Of a stretch of DNA of 64,000 nt, positions 34,489-43,722 are shown piece after piece. The stretch lies in NCBI GenBank assembly GCA_002436065.1, contig DIXP01000084.1, positions 62,001-126,000 on the forward strand, given 5' to 3'. The position numbers and the translations under genes are program-made. This DNA comes from Chloroflexi bacterium UBA6077 (lineage in GTDB: Bacteria > Chloroflexota > UBA6077). The stretch's first letter is position 1. Every line of letters begins with the position of its first letter. Under the pieces are notes generated by a model. It was not told the DNA's origin. It saw only the letters and a program-made list of their open reading frames with translations, and did not search any database.

Positions 34489-35106
34489 ATGGAATCCAAA
34501 GAGACTTCTCTGGGGGAGGGTGTAGCACCCACTTTGGCTGTGTCTATCCAACAGATGGGAGGTGCCGTGAACAATGTGGAGGTAGGCGTGTTGGCGGATG
34601 ACTGCTCAGGTGGGGAGCAAGTGGTCCGTGGGAGGGGGAGGCTATTGACAGCTCTGGCGTCCCGCATTCACGCGCTGGTGTTGATTGCCCTGGCTGTCTG
34701 GTACCTGTCTCAGGCCAGCCAGTTGCTTCTCTGGCGGGGCGTCATTCCAGGGCCGGGCTTCACGCCCATAGTGGTGGGCATAACTCTCCTACTGCTCGCG
34801 ATTTTGCTGCTACGTCATCCATTGCCGCACGGGATATCAATTTTGGGGTCGATGGCCGGCGGAGCCCGTAGAGTGCCGATGGAACTGCTTGTGGTCGCGG
34901 TTCTGGCAGCCTACATCCTGCTACTCCCAGCAGTCGGGTACATCGTGACGACTGCCAGCCTGCTGCTGGTGCTGCTCAGGGCCTATTCGAAAGGGTCATG
35001 GTTCGTAGATCTGGCGATCTCCATTGGTGTTAGCGTCCTTATCTACGTGGTCTTCAAGCTCCTGCTAGCCGTCAATCTGCCAGGTGGTTCGCTTTTCGGC
35101 TTCTAG
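34489..35106 (+). CDS. TTT transporter small permease (TctB family), second system
   Basis: A 205-residue TctB-like protein. It has an unusually long polar N-terminus (about residues 1-50), then four hydrophobic segments (about 55-75, 85-110, 130-165, 170-200). The WYLSQASQLLLWRGVIPGPGFTPIVVG stretch carries the PGPGF loop of the family. The ATG at 34489 follows a GGTGAGGTG stretch; a later start near residue 24 or 50 would give the usual 150-170 residues, so the N-terminus may be overcalled. First permease gene of the island operon, 29 bp before tctA. Confidence 0.82.
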   Translation: MESKETSLGEGVAPTLAVSIQQMGGAVNNVEVGVLADDCSGGEQVVRGRGRLLTALASRIHALVLIALAVWYLSQASQLLLWRGVIPGPGFTPIVVGITLLLLAILLLRHPLPHGISILGSMAGGARRVPMELLVVAVLAAYILLLPAVGYIVTTASLLLVLLRAYSKGSWFVDLAISIGVSVLIYVVFKLLLAVNLPGGSLFGF

Positions 35107-35135
35107 ACAGAAATTGGGGCAATGAGTGGAGTGTC

Positions 35136-36656
35136 ATGAGTGCTGTTGATGGTGTTCTGATGGGGTTGGGCAATGCCATCGCGCCAGAGAACCTCCTAGC
35201 GGTGCTGGTGGGCGTAGCGTTGGGGACCTTGGTGGGTATCTTGCCCGGCATAGGGCCAGTTGGCGGGCTCACCATTCTTCTGCCTTTCACCTTCCATATG
35301 GATCTTACCCAGGGCATCGTGGTCATGGCCGGCATCTACTATGGCACGATGTATGGGGGCTCGACCACCTCCATCCTGGCTGCCATTCCTGGGGAGGTGG
35401 CCTCCACAGTGACCTGCCTTGATGGTCACCAGATGGCCAAGAGGGGCCGCGCCAGTTCGGCCCTGGCCATAGCTGCTATAGGCTCCTTCGTGGCAGGGAC
35501 CATAGGGGTCATCGGTGTCACCTTTCTCGCCCCGCCTCTGGTTTCGGTAGCCCTCGCGTTCGGTCCAGCAGAGTACTTTGCCCTGGCTCTTCTTGGTCTG
35601 TCAATGGCATCTTTTCTAGGGAGTAACTCATTGGTTTCGGGCCTTGCCATGGCTGTGGTTGGCCTGGAGCTCAGCACAGTAGGCATGGACGTCATCTTCG
35701 GACTGCCGCGTTTCACATTCGGAATGCTGGAGTTGGGTGCGGGGCTTGACATGGTTCCCGTGTTGATGGGCCTCTTCGGCATTGCCGAGGTTTTAGAGAG
35801 CCTGGGGGAGAATCAGAGTCGCACTGTGATCAAGGCCAATCTGTTTGACTTCCGCAGACTCTGGCCATCGAAAAAGGAAATGAGCGCCGCATATGGACCG
35901 ATTGCTCGTGGATCTCTGATGGGCTTCTTCATCGGGATCCTGCCGGGATCCGGGGCGGTTGTGTCATCTTTCGTCTCCTACGCCGTCGAGAAGCGGTTGT
36001 CCCGAACACCCGAACGGTTCGGGCAGGGTGCCATTGAGGGGTTGGCTGGGCCGGAGTCAGCTAACAACGCTGCGGCTGCCGGGGCCATGATACCCCTGCT
36101 TACCCTAGGATTACCCTACTCCGTGGTCACGGCCATCCTGCTCAGCGCCATGAATGTCCAAGGCGTGTACCCCAGTCCACTGCTCATGCAACGTGAGCCG
36201 GTGTTCTTCTGGACTGTAATCGCCAGCATGTACATAGGGAACGTCATGTTGCTGATCCTCAACCTGCCTCTGGTGGGACTCTGGGCATCACTGCTCAGGA
36301 CACCTTTTCGGGTGCTGTTTCCCTTGATCCTGCTCTTCTGCATGACAGGAGTCTATGCAACGAACAACCGGCTGTTCGATCTATGGATCATGCTTGGCTT
36401 CGGGGTGATTGGCTACTTCATGAGGAAGGCAGACCTGCCAGCCGCACCGCTTGCCCTTGGCCTCGTCCTGGGTCCATTGATGGAAAAGGCGCTCAGCCAA
36501 GCTATGGTTCTATCCGAGGGCAATCCCATGATCTTTGTGACTCGGCCGTTCTCGGCTACTGTTCTTGCTTTGGCCACAGTTGTGATTGCGATCCCCGCCT
36601 TCCAGGCCGTAACTGCCAGGAGCGTGATTTCGCTTCCCCATGAAGAGGTAGAGTGA
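35136..36656 (+). CDS. TTT transporter large permease (TctA family), second system
   Basis: A 506-residue TctA protein with GILPGIGPVGGLTILLPFTF (about residues 35-54), YGGSTTSILAAIPGEVASTV (about 71-90), and the second-half IGILPGSGAVVSSFVSYAVE (about 268-287), then PESANNAAAAGAMIPLLTLG. It is clearly homologous to the TctA at 8848-10344 but diverged throughout, so the two systems are not a recent duplication. It works with the adjacent TctB and the binding protein 48 bp downstream to import a carboxylate using an ion gradient. The substrate should be the starting compound for the downstream pathway. Confidence 0.92.
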   Translation: MSAVDGVLMGLGNAIAPENLLAVLVGVALGTLVGILPGIGPVGGLTILLPFTFHMDLTQGIVVMAGIYYGTMYGGSTTSILAAIPGEVASTVTCLDGHQMAKRGRASSALAIAAIGSFVAGTIGVIGVTFLAPPLVSVALAFGPAEYFALALLGLSMASFLGSNSLVSGLAMAVVGLELSTVGMDVIFGLPRFTFGMLELGAGLDMVPVLMGLFGIAEVLESLGENQSRTVIKANLFDFRRLWPSKKEMSAAYGPIARGSLMGFFIGILPGSGAVVSSFVSYAVEKRLSRTPERFGQGAIEGLAGPESANNAAAAGAMIPLLTLGLPYSVVTAILLSAMNVQGVYPSPLLMQREPVFFWTVIASMYIGNVMLLILNLPLVGLWASLLRTPFRVLFPLILLFCMTGVYATNNRLFDLWIMLGFGVIGYFMRKADLPAAPLALGLVLGPLMEKALSQAMVLSEGNPMIFVTRPFSATVLALATVVIAIPAFQAVTARSVISLPHEEVE

Positions 36657-36704
36657 GAGTCTTGGGCATCCATCAGATATTGTAGGGAAAGGGAGTAGAA
36701 CCAG

Positions 36705-37682
36705 ATGGGAAAGTCAGTATTCGCGCGTCTCGGCCTAGCTTTGCTGCTGGTGGTCGTGGCCCTGTCGGGTCTCGCGTGCCAATCCGCAGCGCCAGCGTAT
36801 CCAACTAAGGATATCGACGTGGTGGTGCCGTGGCCGGCAGGGGGGCAGATTGACACCATAGCCCGTGCTGCATCGGAGCCTGCCCAGAAGACTCTCGGCA
36901 AATCAGCCAACGTCCGAAACCTTGTTGGAGGAGGAGGCACTATCGGTATCGCAGAGGTAGCCAATGCGAAGCCCGATGGACACACCGTAGCGGTGTTCAG
37001 CATCGGACCCGTCGTGCTAGCACCCCAGATGCAGCAGGTTCCCTACGATCCTCTCAAGAGCTTCCAGCCTGTGATCATGTATGGGTCCGCACCTCTCGTC
37101 CTGGCTGTCAGGGTCGATTCACCCTACAAGACTCTGAAAGACATAGCGGAAGCAGCGAAGACGAAGAAGCTGAGCTATGGAGTATCCGGCGAGGCTACCA
37201 TCAACAACCTGGATATGACCCTCTTCCAGAAGGAAGCTGGGATTCAGTTGAACCCCGTTCCTGGTTACGCGAGCTCCGTGGACAACTGCACTGCGGTCCT
37301 GGGCGGTCATACGGACATGGGGATTGTGGAAGCCACAGGGGCAGTGGGTTTCGTCCAGGACAAGCAACTACGGATGGTGGCTCAGTGGCTAGACGAACGA
37401 TCTGAATTGCTTCCGGACGTGCCTACGGCCAAGGAACAGGGCTTCAACGTGGCTGGTATCGGTTGGAACGGCCTTGCTGTTCCCGCCACTACTCCCAAGG
37501 AGACCGTGGCTACGCTCCATGACGCCTACAAGAAGGCCATCGAGACCCAAACTTTCAAGGATTCTGCCAAGAAGCTGTGGTTCTCGGTCTCCTATCGCTC
37601 CGGTGATGACTGGGACAAGGTGATCAAGAACGACTACGAGAAGCTAGGCAAGATCATGAAGGACTCGGGCATCATCAAGTAG
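36705..37682 (+). CDS. TTT substrate-binding lipoprotein (TctC/Bug family), second system
   Basis: A 325-residue lipoprotein with the lipobox LSGLAC (Cys about residue 25). Unlike the first system's TctC it has almost no linker: the binding domain begins at once with YPTKDIDVVVPWPAGGQIDT (about 31-50), the PWPxGG.xD motif. NLVGGGGTIGIAEVANAKPDGHTVAV follows. GGGAG lies upstream of ATG 36705. Gene order here is tctB-tctA-tctC, whereas the first system has tctC-tctB-tctA, another sign of separate origin. Confidence 0.9.
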   Translation: MGKSVFARLGLALLLVVVALSGLACQSAAPAYPTKDIDVVVPWPAGGQIDTIARAASEPAQKTLGKSANVRNLVGGGGTIGIAEVANAKPDGHTVAVFSIGPVVLAPQMQQVPYDPLKSFQPVIMYGSAPLVLAVRVDSPYKTLKDIAEAAKTKKLSYGVSGEATINNLDMTLFQKEAGIQLNPVPGYASSVDNCTAVLGGHTDMGIVEATGAVGFVQDKQLRMVAQWLDERSELLPDVPTAKEQGFNVAGIGWNGLAVPATTPKETVATLHDAYKKAIETQTFKDSAKKLWFSVSYRSGDDWDKVIKNDYEKLGKIMKDSGIIK

Positions 37683-37739
37683 TTATGTCCTCCACCATCA
37701 GATAGTGGGTCAGACAGCTCAACGGACTGGAGGAGAGAA

Positions 37740-38498
37740 TTGGCGAACAGAATTGCCCTCGTGACCGGAGCCGGAACCGGCATCGGGAGAGCTACTGCCT
37801 TGCGGCTCGCCGGAGAAGGTCTGAGGGTCGCGGTGATGGACATCCGCGCATCGTCTGCCGAGGATGTGGCTGCGGAAATCGAGGGTGTCGATGGACAGGC
37901 GATGGCCCTGGCGGCCGACGTGTCCGATGTCGTGCAGGTGGATCGGACCGTTGGAGTCATCCGCCAGCACTGGGGTGACGTGGCGGTTTTGGTGAACAAC
38001 GCTGGCATAGTGAAGACGGCCGCTTTCCCTGATGTGCAGCTAGCGGACTGGCAGCAGACGCTTGCCGTCAACCTCACGGGGCCAATGTTGTGCGCTCGTG
38101 CCGTGGTGCCTGGGATGAAGGCAGCCGGCTGGGGAAGGATTATTAACCTCAGTTCCCGAGCAAGTCTGGGCAAGGAGGAGCGCACCTGCTATTCCGCCAG
38201 CAAGGCCGGGTTGATCGGCGTGGCCAGGACCTGGGCATTGGAGCTGGGCCCCCTCGGAATAACCGTGAATTGTGTAGCGCCAGGGCCGATCGAGACGGCC
38301 ATGTTCGCGGGAAACAACCCGGCTTACGTCCACGAGAGGGAAAAGATTGTTCGCTCTGTCCCGATGAGACGGATGGGGAAACCCGAGGACGTGGCAGCCT
38401 TGATCGGATTTCTGGCATCTGATGGGGCCGGTTTCATTTCGGGCCAGACCATATTCATTGATGGTGGGTTGAGCGTGGGGGCTTCCCGTTCGTGGTAG
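37740..38498 (+). CDS. Short-chain dehydrogenase/reductase (FabG-like)
   Basis: A 252-residue classical SDR. The cofactor motif is TGAGTGIG (about residues 9-16), NNAG is at about 86-89, and the catalytic Ser (NLSSRAS, about 139), Tyr and Lys (YSASK, about 152-156) follow, with PGPIETAM after. Asp38-like DIRASS suggests NAD rather than NADP. SDRs of this kind oxidise secondary alcohols or reduce 3-oxo compounds. TTG start with GGAGGAGA just upstream. It is 57 bp after tctC and precedes the carboxylase genes; it may oxidise an imported hydroxy-acid to the oxo form that the carboxylase uses. Confidence 0.87.
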   Translation: MANRIALVTGAGTGIGRATALRLAGEGLRVAVMDIRASSAEDVAAEIEGVDGQAMALAADVSDVVQVDRTVGVIRQHWGDVAVLVNNAGIVKTAAFPDVQLADWQQTLAVNLTGPMLCARAVVPGMKAAGWGRIINLSSRASLGKEERTCYSASKAGLIGVARTWALELGPLGITVNCVAPGPIETAMFAGNNPAYVHEREKIVRSVPMRRMGKPEDVAALIGFLASDGAGFISGQTIFIDGGLSVGASRSW

Positions 38499-38564
38499 CC
38501 CCCATCGTCGCACCCGTCCACTCTGGCGGGGCTGCTGAATTCGCTCAGTCTCGAGGTGGCAGGG

Positions 38565-40052
38565 ATGGATGATCATCAGATTGGCATAGTGGACACCACT
38601 CTCAGAGATGGAGTGCAGTGCCTCTGGTCGGGCCGGCTCGAGTGCAACAAGGTGCTCCCTTCGCTCCTGACCATGGACAAGGCTGGCTTCGAGGCCATCG
38701 ATCTCATGGCGGGGGTGACGATGGAGGTCTGGCTTCGCTATCTGCACGAGAACCCGTGGGATCGGCTGAAGGCTATCCGACGCGCGGTTCGAGAGACTCC
38801 ATTGATCTCCCATGTGCGGGGGCGCAGCCTGACCAGTTTTGACGTGGTGCCCGACGAGTTGATCCAGTTCATGGTAGACCGCTTGGCTGCCAATGGCATC
38901 CGCCGCCTGATGGTCTTCGACCCCCTCCACGACCTGGACAATCTGGGAGTCGGCGTTCGCGCAGCCAAGGCAGCCGGGCTTGAGGTGAGCGTCGTTCTCT
39001 TCTACACAATCAGTCCCATCCATACCGACGAGTATTACGCTGAGAAGGCAGCCCAACTGGCCTCCTTGAAGGTGGACCACATCTGCCTCAGGGATCCCAC
39101 GGGGTTGCTGGTGCCGAATCGGATCGCGACCCTGATACCGGTGGTTCGAAAGGCATTAGGAAAGCTTCCACTGCAGTTGAAATCCCACTGTCAGACGGGG
39201 CTCGCGCCCGCGTGCTACCTGGAGGCCATCACTCGTGGAGTAAACACGGTGTACACCGCCACGAAACCCCTCGCCAACGGGCCCTCGGTGCCAGCTGTGG
39301 AGGATATCGTGCAGGGTGTCGAGACAATTGGGTACCACACACGGGTGGACACGGTTCGGCTGAAGGAGATGGCGGAGTACTACGAGGCGGTTGCCCGGGA
39401 GGACGGGAAATCCATCGGTGAGCAGGTGGAGTCATGCGACGACGACATCTATATCCATCAGGTGCCTGGTGGGATGATCAATTTCCTTCGAGACCAACTC
39501 CGTGAGATGCGGATGGAGAACCGGCTACAAGAGGTGCTGGAAGAGATCCCTCGGGTGCGAGCGGAGTTGGGCTATCCGGTGATGGTGACCCCTACTTCTC
39601 AACTGGTGGGAACTCAGGCTGTTCTGAACGTGGTGATGGGCGAACGGTACAAGGTGATCCCGCAGGAGGTGAAGCGGTACGTTCTGGGCTACTACGGCAC
39701 TCCCGAGATGCCTATTGATCCTAACGTTCGAGACAGGGTCGGTGCGAGCCGAGATGATGTCGAGGGGCAGACCGTTCGGGACGGCAATGCCTATCTGGCG
39801 GAGATTAGGAGGCAATTTGGTCCCTTCGATTCCGACGAGGAGATGCTGCTGTATGCCCTGTTCCGTCCGAACTACGTCGACGCGGTAATTGGGCGCTCGC
39901 CGAATGGCAAGGGGCAGCAGACCACAGGTATTGTCGACTTGGTCAAGGCACTGGCCGAACGCAAGAATCTGTATCAGATGAACATAGAGACTGCTAGCTT
40001 CTCCCTTTCCCTCAAGAAGGCGGAACGGGGAGAGATGGTGGTGCAGAAGTGA
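38565..40052 (+). CDS. Biotin-dependent carboxylase, carboxyltransferase subunit (PycB/OadA-like)
   Basis: A 495-residue protein with an HMGL-like TIM barrel (about residues 6-270) followed by a PycB conserved carboxylase domain (about 285-470). The barrel opens with IVDTTLRDGVQCLWSGRL, where pyruvate carboxylase B and oxaloacetate decarboxylase have DTTLRDAHQS. LRDPTGLL (about 170) and LKSHCQTGLA (about 203) are the usual metal-ligand regions. The C-terminal domain has the VPGGMINFLRDQL signature (PGG-MxSNL in relatives) and VMVTPTSQLVGTQAVLNVV. Family members move CO2 between biotin and a 2-oxo acid. It lacks its own biotinyl domain; a separate carrier follows. ATG 38565 with GAGGTGGCAGGG upstream; a GTG nine bases earlier is possible. 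Confidence 0.85.
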   Translation: MDDHQIGIVDTTLRDGVQCLWSGRLECNKVLPSLLTMDKAGFEAIDLMAGVTMEVWLRYLHENPWDRLKAIRRAVRETPLISHVRGRSLTSFDVVPDELIQFMVDRLAANGIRRLMVFDPLHDLDNLGVGVRAAKAAGLEVSVVLFYTISPIHTDEYYAEKAAQLASLKVDHICLRDPTGLLVPNRIATLIPVVRKALGKLPLQLKSHCQTGLAPACYLEAITRGVNTVYTATKPLANGPSVPAVEDIVQGVETIGYHTRVDTVRLKEMAEYYEAVAREDGKSIGEQVESCDDDIYIHQVPGGMINFLRDQLREMRMENRLQEVLEEIPRVRAELGYPVMVTPTSQLVGTQAVLNVVMGERYKVIPQEVKRYVLGYYGTPEMPIDPNVRDRVGASRDDVEGQTVRDGNAYLAEIRRQFGPFDSDEEMLLYALFRPNYVDAVIGRSPNGKGQQTTGIVDLVKALAERKNLYQMNIETASFSLSLKKAERGEMVVQK

Positions 40053-40112
40053 GAGTAGACGACTCGATCGGCGGCTGGGTAGGAGCAACTTCAGGTGGTA
40101 GGAGTTCAGGGT

Positions 40113-40646
40113 ATGGAGATCAACTATCAGGAGATACTGGAGATACTGAAGCTCGTCGACGCTTCAGAGTATGGCGAGATACAACTGGAGGTCGGTCCAG
40201 TGAAGGTCCATGCCCGGAAGCAGTGTGCTGGGGGTGGCCTACTGTCGTTCCCTGGCCAGATGGCGGTGGAGACTAAGATCCCACCGCGGTCAGCTGAAGT
40301 TGCGGGGTCTGCATCCGCGGCTACCTTGCCTTCCGCCCTTCCTATCATGGATCGCGTGATCGCTGGCCCTATACCCGAGGACAATGGCTACGACGGTCTG
40401 GTAGAGGTAAGGGCTTCTACGCTCGGAACGTTCTACCGGCGGCCATCTCCCGAGGCGAAGCCGTTCGTCGAGGTTGGAGATTTCGTCCGTGAGTCGGACG
40501 TTGTGTGCCTGGTAGAGGTGATGAAGCTGTTTAACTCGATTCCTGCCGGCGCTCGAGGGAGGATTGCGAAGATCCTGGCGGAGGACGGCCAGATGGTCGA
40601 GTACGACCAGCCAGTCATGTTGATCGAGCCGGGTGAGTCCAAGTGA
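40113..40646 (+). CDS. Biotin carboxyl carrier protein (AccB-like)
   Basis: A 177-residue carrier. The N-terminal helical part (about residues 1-35) resembles AccB. A variable linker (about 36-95) follows, then the biotinyl/lipoyl domain (about 98-175), with the biotinylation site in VEVMKLFNSI (Lys about residue 141) and the ASTLGTFYRRPSPEAKPFVE opening typical of AccB. AGGAG stands eight bases before ATG 40113, better than the GTG at 40095. The stop codon overlaps the next gene by four bases, so the carrier and biotin carboxylase are translationally coupled. Confidence 0.9.
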   Translation: MEINYQEILEILKLVDASEYGEIQLEVGPVKVHARKQCAGGGLLSFPGQMAVETKIPPRSAEVAGSASAATLPSALPIMDRVIAGPIPEDNGYDGLVEVRASTLGTFYRRPSPEAKPFVEVGDFVRESDVVCLVEVMKLFNSIPAGARGRIAKILAEDGQMVEYDQPVMLIEPGESK

Positions 40647-42007
40647 GAGCGGTCAGGCGGCTGTTCGTGGCGAACCGCGGTGAGATCGCGGTTCGCATCA
40701 TTGACGCCTGTCGTCGGCTTGGGATAGAGACGGTGGTTGGGGTCTCCACTGCCGATCGCGAGACCCTGGCTGCTCGACTGGCGGACCGGACGGTATGCAT
40801 TGGCCCACCCCGAGCGCCTCAGAGCTACCTTAAGGCAGAGACTCTGGTTGCCGCTGCTCTAGGCTCTGGGTGCGACGCTGTCCATCCTGGCTACGGGTTC
40901 CTGGCTGAGCGCCCGGCCTTTCAGCGGCTCTGCGCAGACCACGGCCTTCTCTTCATCGGCCCCCGTGCCGAGACCATCGAGGCGATGGGGGACAAGCTGC
41001 GTGCTCGCGGGCTCGCCAGAGATCTCCAGGTGCCGATCCTTCCGGGATCCGGCCACATTGAATCCTCTGACCAGGTGATGCGCTTTGCCGAGGCGAATGG
41101 ATACCCGCTTCTCCTGAAGGCCAGCGCAGGGGGCGGCGGACGAGGTATGCGGCTCGTGTACTCGTCGGAGGAGGTTGTGCCTGCGTGGGAGAGCGCCAGC
41201 GCCGAAGCGCGAGATGCCTTTGGCGACCCTACCATGTACGTGGAGCGGTTTATACAGAGAGCGCGGCATGTGGAGATCCAGTTGATGGGCGACGGCCATG
41301 GTCATGTGGTGCATTTCGGCGAGCGAGATTGCTCCGTGCAGCGTCGCTACCAGAAGCTGATTGAGGAGGCGCCCTCACCGGCTGTTTCTTCTGAGCTTCG
41401 GCACCTACTGGCCGACGCAGCGATACATCTGGCTAGTGAGGTCGGTTATCTAGGCGCCGGCACCGTCGAGTTCCTGCTGGACATGGATACCAAGGAGTTC
41501 TACTTCCTGGAAATGAATACCCGTATACAGGTGGAGCACCCGGTTACTGAGATGGTTACAGGGGTTGACCTGGTGGTGGAGCAGATCCGATCGGTGAGCG
41601 GCGGGGAACTCACCATCGGCCAAGAGTCCGTTCGGATGAGAGGACAGGCGATTGAGTGTCGCATCAACGCCGAGATGCCAGACCAAGGCTTCAAGCCCTC
41701 GCCTGGCCGGATTACAGAGTGGATACCCCCTACTGGCTACGGAATCCGGGTGGATAGCCACTGCTATCCGGGCTATTTGATTCCACCATTCTACGACTCC
41801 ATGATCGCAAAGTTGATAGTGCACGGCCACGACCGGGCGGCTGCCCTGGCGGGGATGGATCGTGCGCTGGGAAGCTTTGTGGTGGGCGAAGTGCCGACTA
41901 CCATCCCGTTTCACCGCCGGGTGTTGGCTGAGCCAACCTTCCGAGAAGGCAAGATTACCACCCGATGGGTTGAAGAGGATTTCATGTTGCAGCAGTCCGT
42001 CTCTTAG
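40643..42007 (+). CDS. Biotin carboxylase subunit (AccC-like)
   Basis: A 454-residue ATP-grasp enzyme that carboxylates biotin with ATP and bicarbonate. It opens with RRLFVANRGEIAVRII and has HPGYGFLAE (about residue 78), the glycine-rich ATP loop KASAGGGGRGMR (about 158-169), and the RDCSVQRRYQKLIEEAPS segment (about 229-246). The catalytic FLEMNTRIQVEHPVTEM (about 288-304) and a C-terminal cap with ECRINAE follow. Length and all key residues are normal. With the carrier and PycB-like subunit it completes a three-part carboxylase, though the carboxyltransferase is PycB-type rather than AccAD-type. Confidence 0.93.
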   Translation: MRAVRRLFVANRGEIAVRIIDACRRLGIETVVGVSTADRETLAARLADRTVCIGPPRAPQSYLKAETLVAAALGSGCDAVHPGYGFLAERPAFQRLCADHGLLFIGPRAETIEAMGDKLRARGLARDLQVPILPGSGHIESSDQVMRFAEANGYPLLLKASAGGGGRGMRLVYSSEEVVPAWESASAEARDAFGDPTMYVERFIQRARHVEIQLMGDGHGHVVHFGERDCSVQRRYQKLIEEAPSPAVSSELRHLLADAAIHLASEVGYLGAGTVEFLLDMDTKEFYFLEMNTRIQVEHPVTEMVTGVDLVVEQIRSVSGGELTIGQESVRMRGQAIECRINAEMPDQGFKPSPGRITEWIPPTGYGIRVDSHCYPGYLIPPFYDSMIAKLIVHGHDRAAALAGMDRALGSFVVGEVPTTIPFHRRVLAEPTFREGKITTRWVEEDFMLQQSVS

Positions 42008-42039
42008 GCAGAGCGGTACAACGAAAACGGAGGTAGTAC

Positions 42040-43275
42040 ATGAATGAGATGACAGCCCCGAGTCCGAGATATCCCTTGGATGGGATCAGGGTGTTGGCAG
42101 TGGAAGGGTTCATCGCGGCCCCACTCTGTACCATGTGGCTGGGAGACCTGGGGGCCGAGGTGATCAAAATCGAGGCTCCCGGGAAGGGTGATCCTCGTCG
42201 CAGCTTCATACCCATGATGCAGAACGAGCATGGAGAGAAGATCAGCGGCGGCTTCATGGCATACAACCGGAACAAAAAGAGCCTCACCGTCGACCTGAAG
42301 AGCAGCGAGGGAGTCGGCGTCTTCAAGGAACTGGTGAAGAAGTCCGATGTAGTTGTGGAGAACCTGAAACCCGGCACCATGGAGCGGCTTGGGCTCGACT
42401 ACCCCGTGCTGCGGGAGTTGAACCCCGGCCTGATCTACGTTGCTCTAAGCGGTTTTGGTCGCATGGAATCGCTCAAGGGCCCCTACTCGGACTGGCCGGC
42501 CTTCGACGCGGTTATCCAGGCCATGGCGGGGATCATGCACCGGGTTGGTGAGGCCGATGGTCCGCCTCTCCTAGGGGTTGCCGGCTCGGCCGATAGAATC
42601 AGCGCGCTTACTGCCGGTTACGCAGTTCTCCTCGCCCTCTTCATGCGCGAGCGCACCGGACGCGGGCAGCTCGTCGATGTTGCCATGTACGATGCCAACT
42701 TGCTCTTGAACGAGACGGCCATGTACATGTACTCCCTCACCGGAACGGTGCTGACCAGGGGGAAGGAGGAGCTTTACGCGCCGGTGGGCGGCTTCAAGAC
42801 AAGGGACGGCTGGGTTGGACTGATCATAACCAACGAGGACATGTGGGCGCGCCTCTGCCGTGCAATGGACCGAGTGGACCTGATCGAGCATCCACTGTGC
42901 AAGGGCACGAAGGCGCGGGCAGCGAACTACGCCAGCTTCGTGAAGCCGATCGTCGACGAGTGGATGGTCAACCGCACTCAGCACGAGGTGGTCGAGGCAC
43001 TGCTGGCCGAGGAGTGTCCGGTGGGGATAGTCCAGACGAGCGAGGACCTCTACCGATGCCCGCAGGTGGAAGCTCGTCATATGCTGGTCGAAGTGGATGA
43101 CCCGGTCGCCGGCAAGCGCAAGTTCGTCAACAATCCATTCCGATTCTCCGACACTCCGGAGAAACCTGCCGTTCGACCGCCCAGGTTGGGTGAGCACAAC
43201 AGGGAGATCCTTAGCGAGGTCCTTGGGTACAACGATGTGGAGATCGAGCGTCTGCGGCAGGCAGGCGTACTGTAG
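42040..43275 (+). CDS. Class III CoA-transferase (CaiB/BaiF family)
   Basis: A 411-residue CoA-transferase. It opens with PLDGIRVLAVEGFIAAPLCTMWLGDLGAEVIKIEAPGKGDP (about residues 9-50), the conserved N-terminal unit of the family, with FMAYNRNKKSLTVDLK (about 70-85) next. DVAMYDANL (about 208-216) holds the catalytic Asp. These enzymes exchange CoA between a donor thioester and an acid through an Asp-anhydride. GGAGGTAGTAC precedes ATG 42040. In the operon it lies after the carboxylase and before the thiolase, where it could activate the carboxylated product to a CoA ester. Donor and acceptor are unknown. Confidence 0.9.
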   Translation: MNEMTAPSPRYPLDGIRVLAVEGFIAAPLCTMWLGDLGAEVIKIEAPGKGDPRRSFIPMMQNEHGEKISGGFMAYNRNKKSLTVDLKSSEGVGVFKELVKKSDVVVENLKPGTMERLGLDYPVLRELNPGLIYVALSGFGRMESLKGPYSDWPAFDAVIQAMAGIMHRVGEADGPPLLGVAGSADRISALTAGYAVLLALFMRERTGRGQLVDVAMYDANLLLNETAMYMYSLTGTVLTRGKEELYAPVGGFKTRDGWVGLIITNEDMWARLCRAMDRVDLIEHPLCKGTKARAANYASFVKPIVDEWMVNRTQHEVVEALLAEECPVGIVQTSEDLYRCPQVEARHMLVEVDDPVAGKRKFVNNPFRFSDTPEKPAVRPPRLGEHNREILSEVLGYNDVEIERLRQAGVL

Positions 43276-43287
43276 GAGGTGGAGCCC

Positions 43288-43722
43288 ATGGCAGAGATTA
43301 GAGCTATACCGGACATCGGCAGGTGGGAAGAGACCGATGGTGGCGGGGCGAGGTTGTTTGCCAGCCAGTGCTTGTCTTGCAAAGAAGTGTTCTTCCCAGA
43401 GCGGGCCATCTGCCCCAGGTGTGGGGGTGATCGAACGACAGAGGTGCACTTGGAGGGGCCAGCGCAACTTTACGACTACACTGTTGTGCACGAGCTTCCC
43501 CAGGGTTTTCCCAAGCCGCTCGTTGTAGGCCACGCTGAGTTCCCAGGCAGGGTGCTGATCCTAGCGCCGATTGAAGTGGGCGTGAGCGAGGCAGCGAAGT
43601 TGAGGCTGGGGGATTCTCTTCAGTTGTGTAGCGGCATGACTCGAGTGGACGCGAACGGCGAGCCAATGGTCTCATACCGCTTTCGCCCTGTCGTGACCAC
43701 GGAGGAGATACACCATGCGTGA
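43288..43722 (+). CDS. DUF35/Zn-ribbon OB-fold protein, thiolase partner
   Basis: A 144-residue DUF35 protein. It has the rubredoxin-like zinc ribbon C-LSC-12-C-PRC (Cys at about 28, 31, 43 and 46), then an OB-fold domain with LYDYTVVHELPQGFPKPLVVGHAEF and a PVVTTEE end. In archaeal HMG-CoA synthase complexes and in steroid catabolism, DUF35 proteins bind thiolases and CoA and bridge active sites. AGGAGG stands eight bases before ATG 43288. The stop overlaps the thiolase start by eight bases, which is a strong sign that the two make a complex. Confidence 0.87.
   Translation: MAEIRAIPDIGRWEETDGGGARLFASQCLSCKEVFFPERAICPRCGGDRTTEVHLEGPAQLYDYTVVHELPQGFPKPLVVGHAEFPGRVLILAPIEVGVSEAAKLRLGDSLQLCSGMTRVDANGEPMVSYRFRPVVTTEEIHHA

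Noticed and set aside
38040..39080. Long antisense frame across the SDR and carboxylase genes
   Set aside because: Spans two conserved genes and their junction; typical GC-rich shadow.
42571..43533. Long antisense frame across CoA-transferase and DUF35 genes
   Set aside because: Shadow of two well-supported genes.
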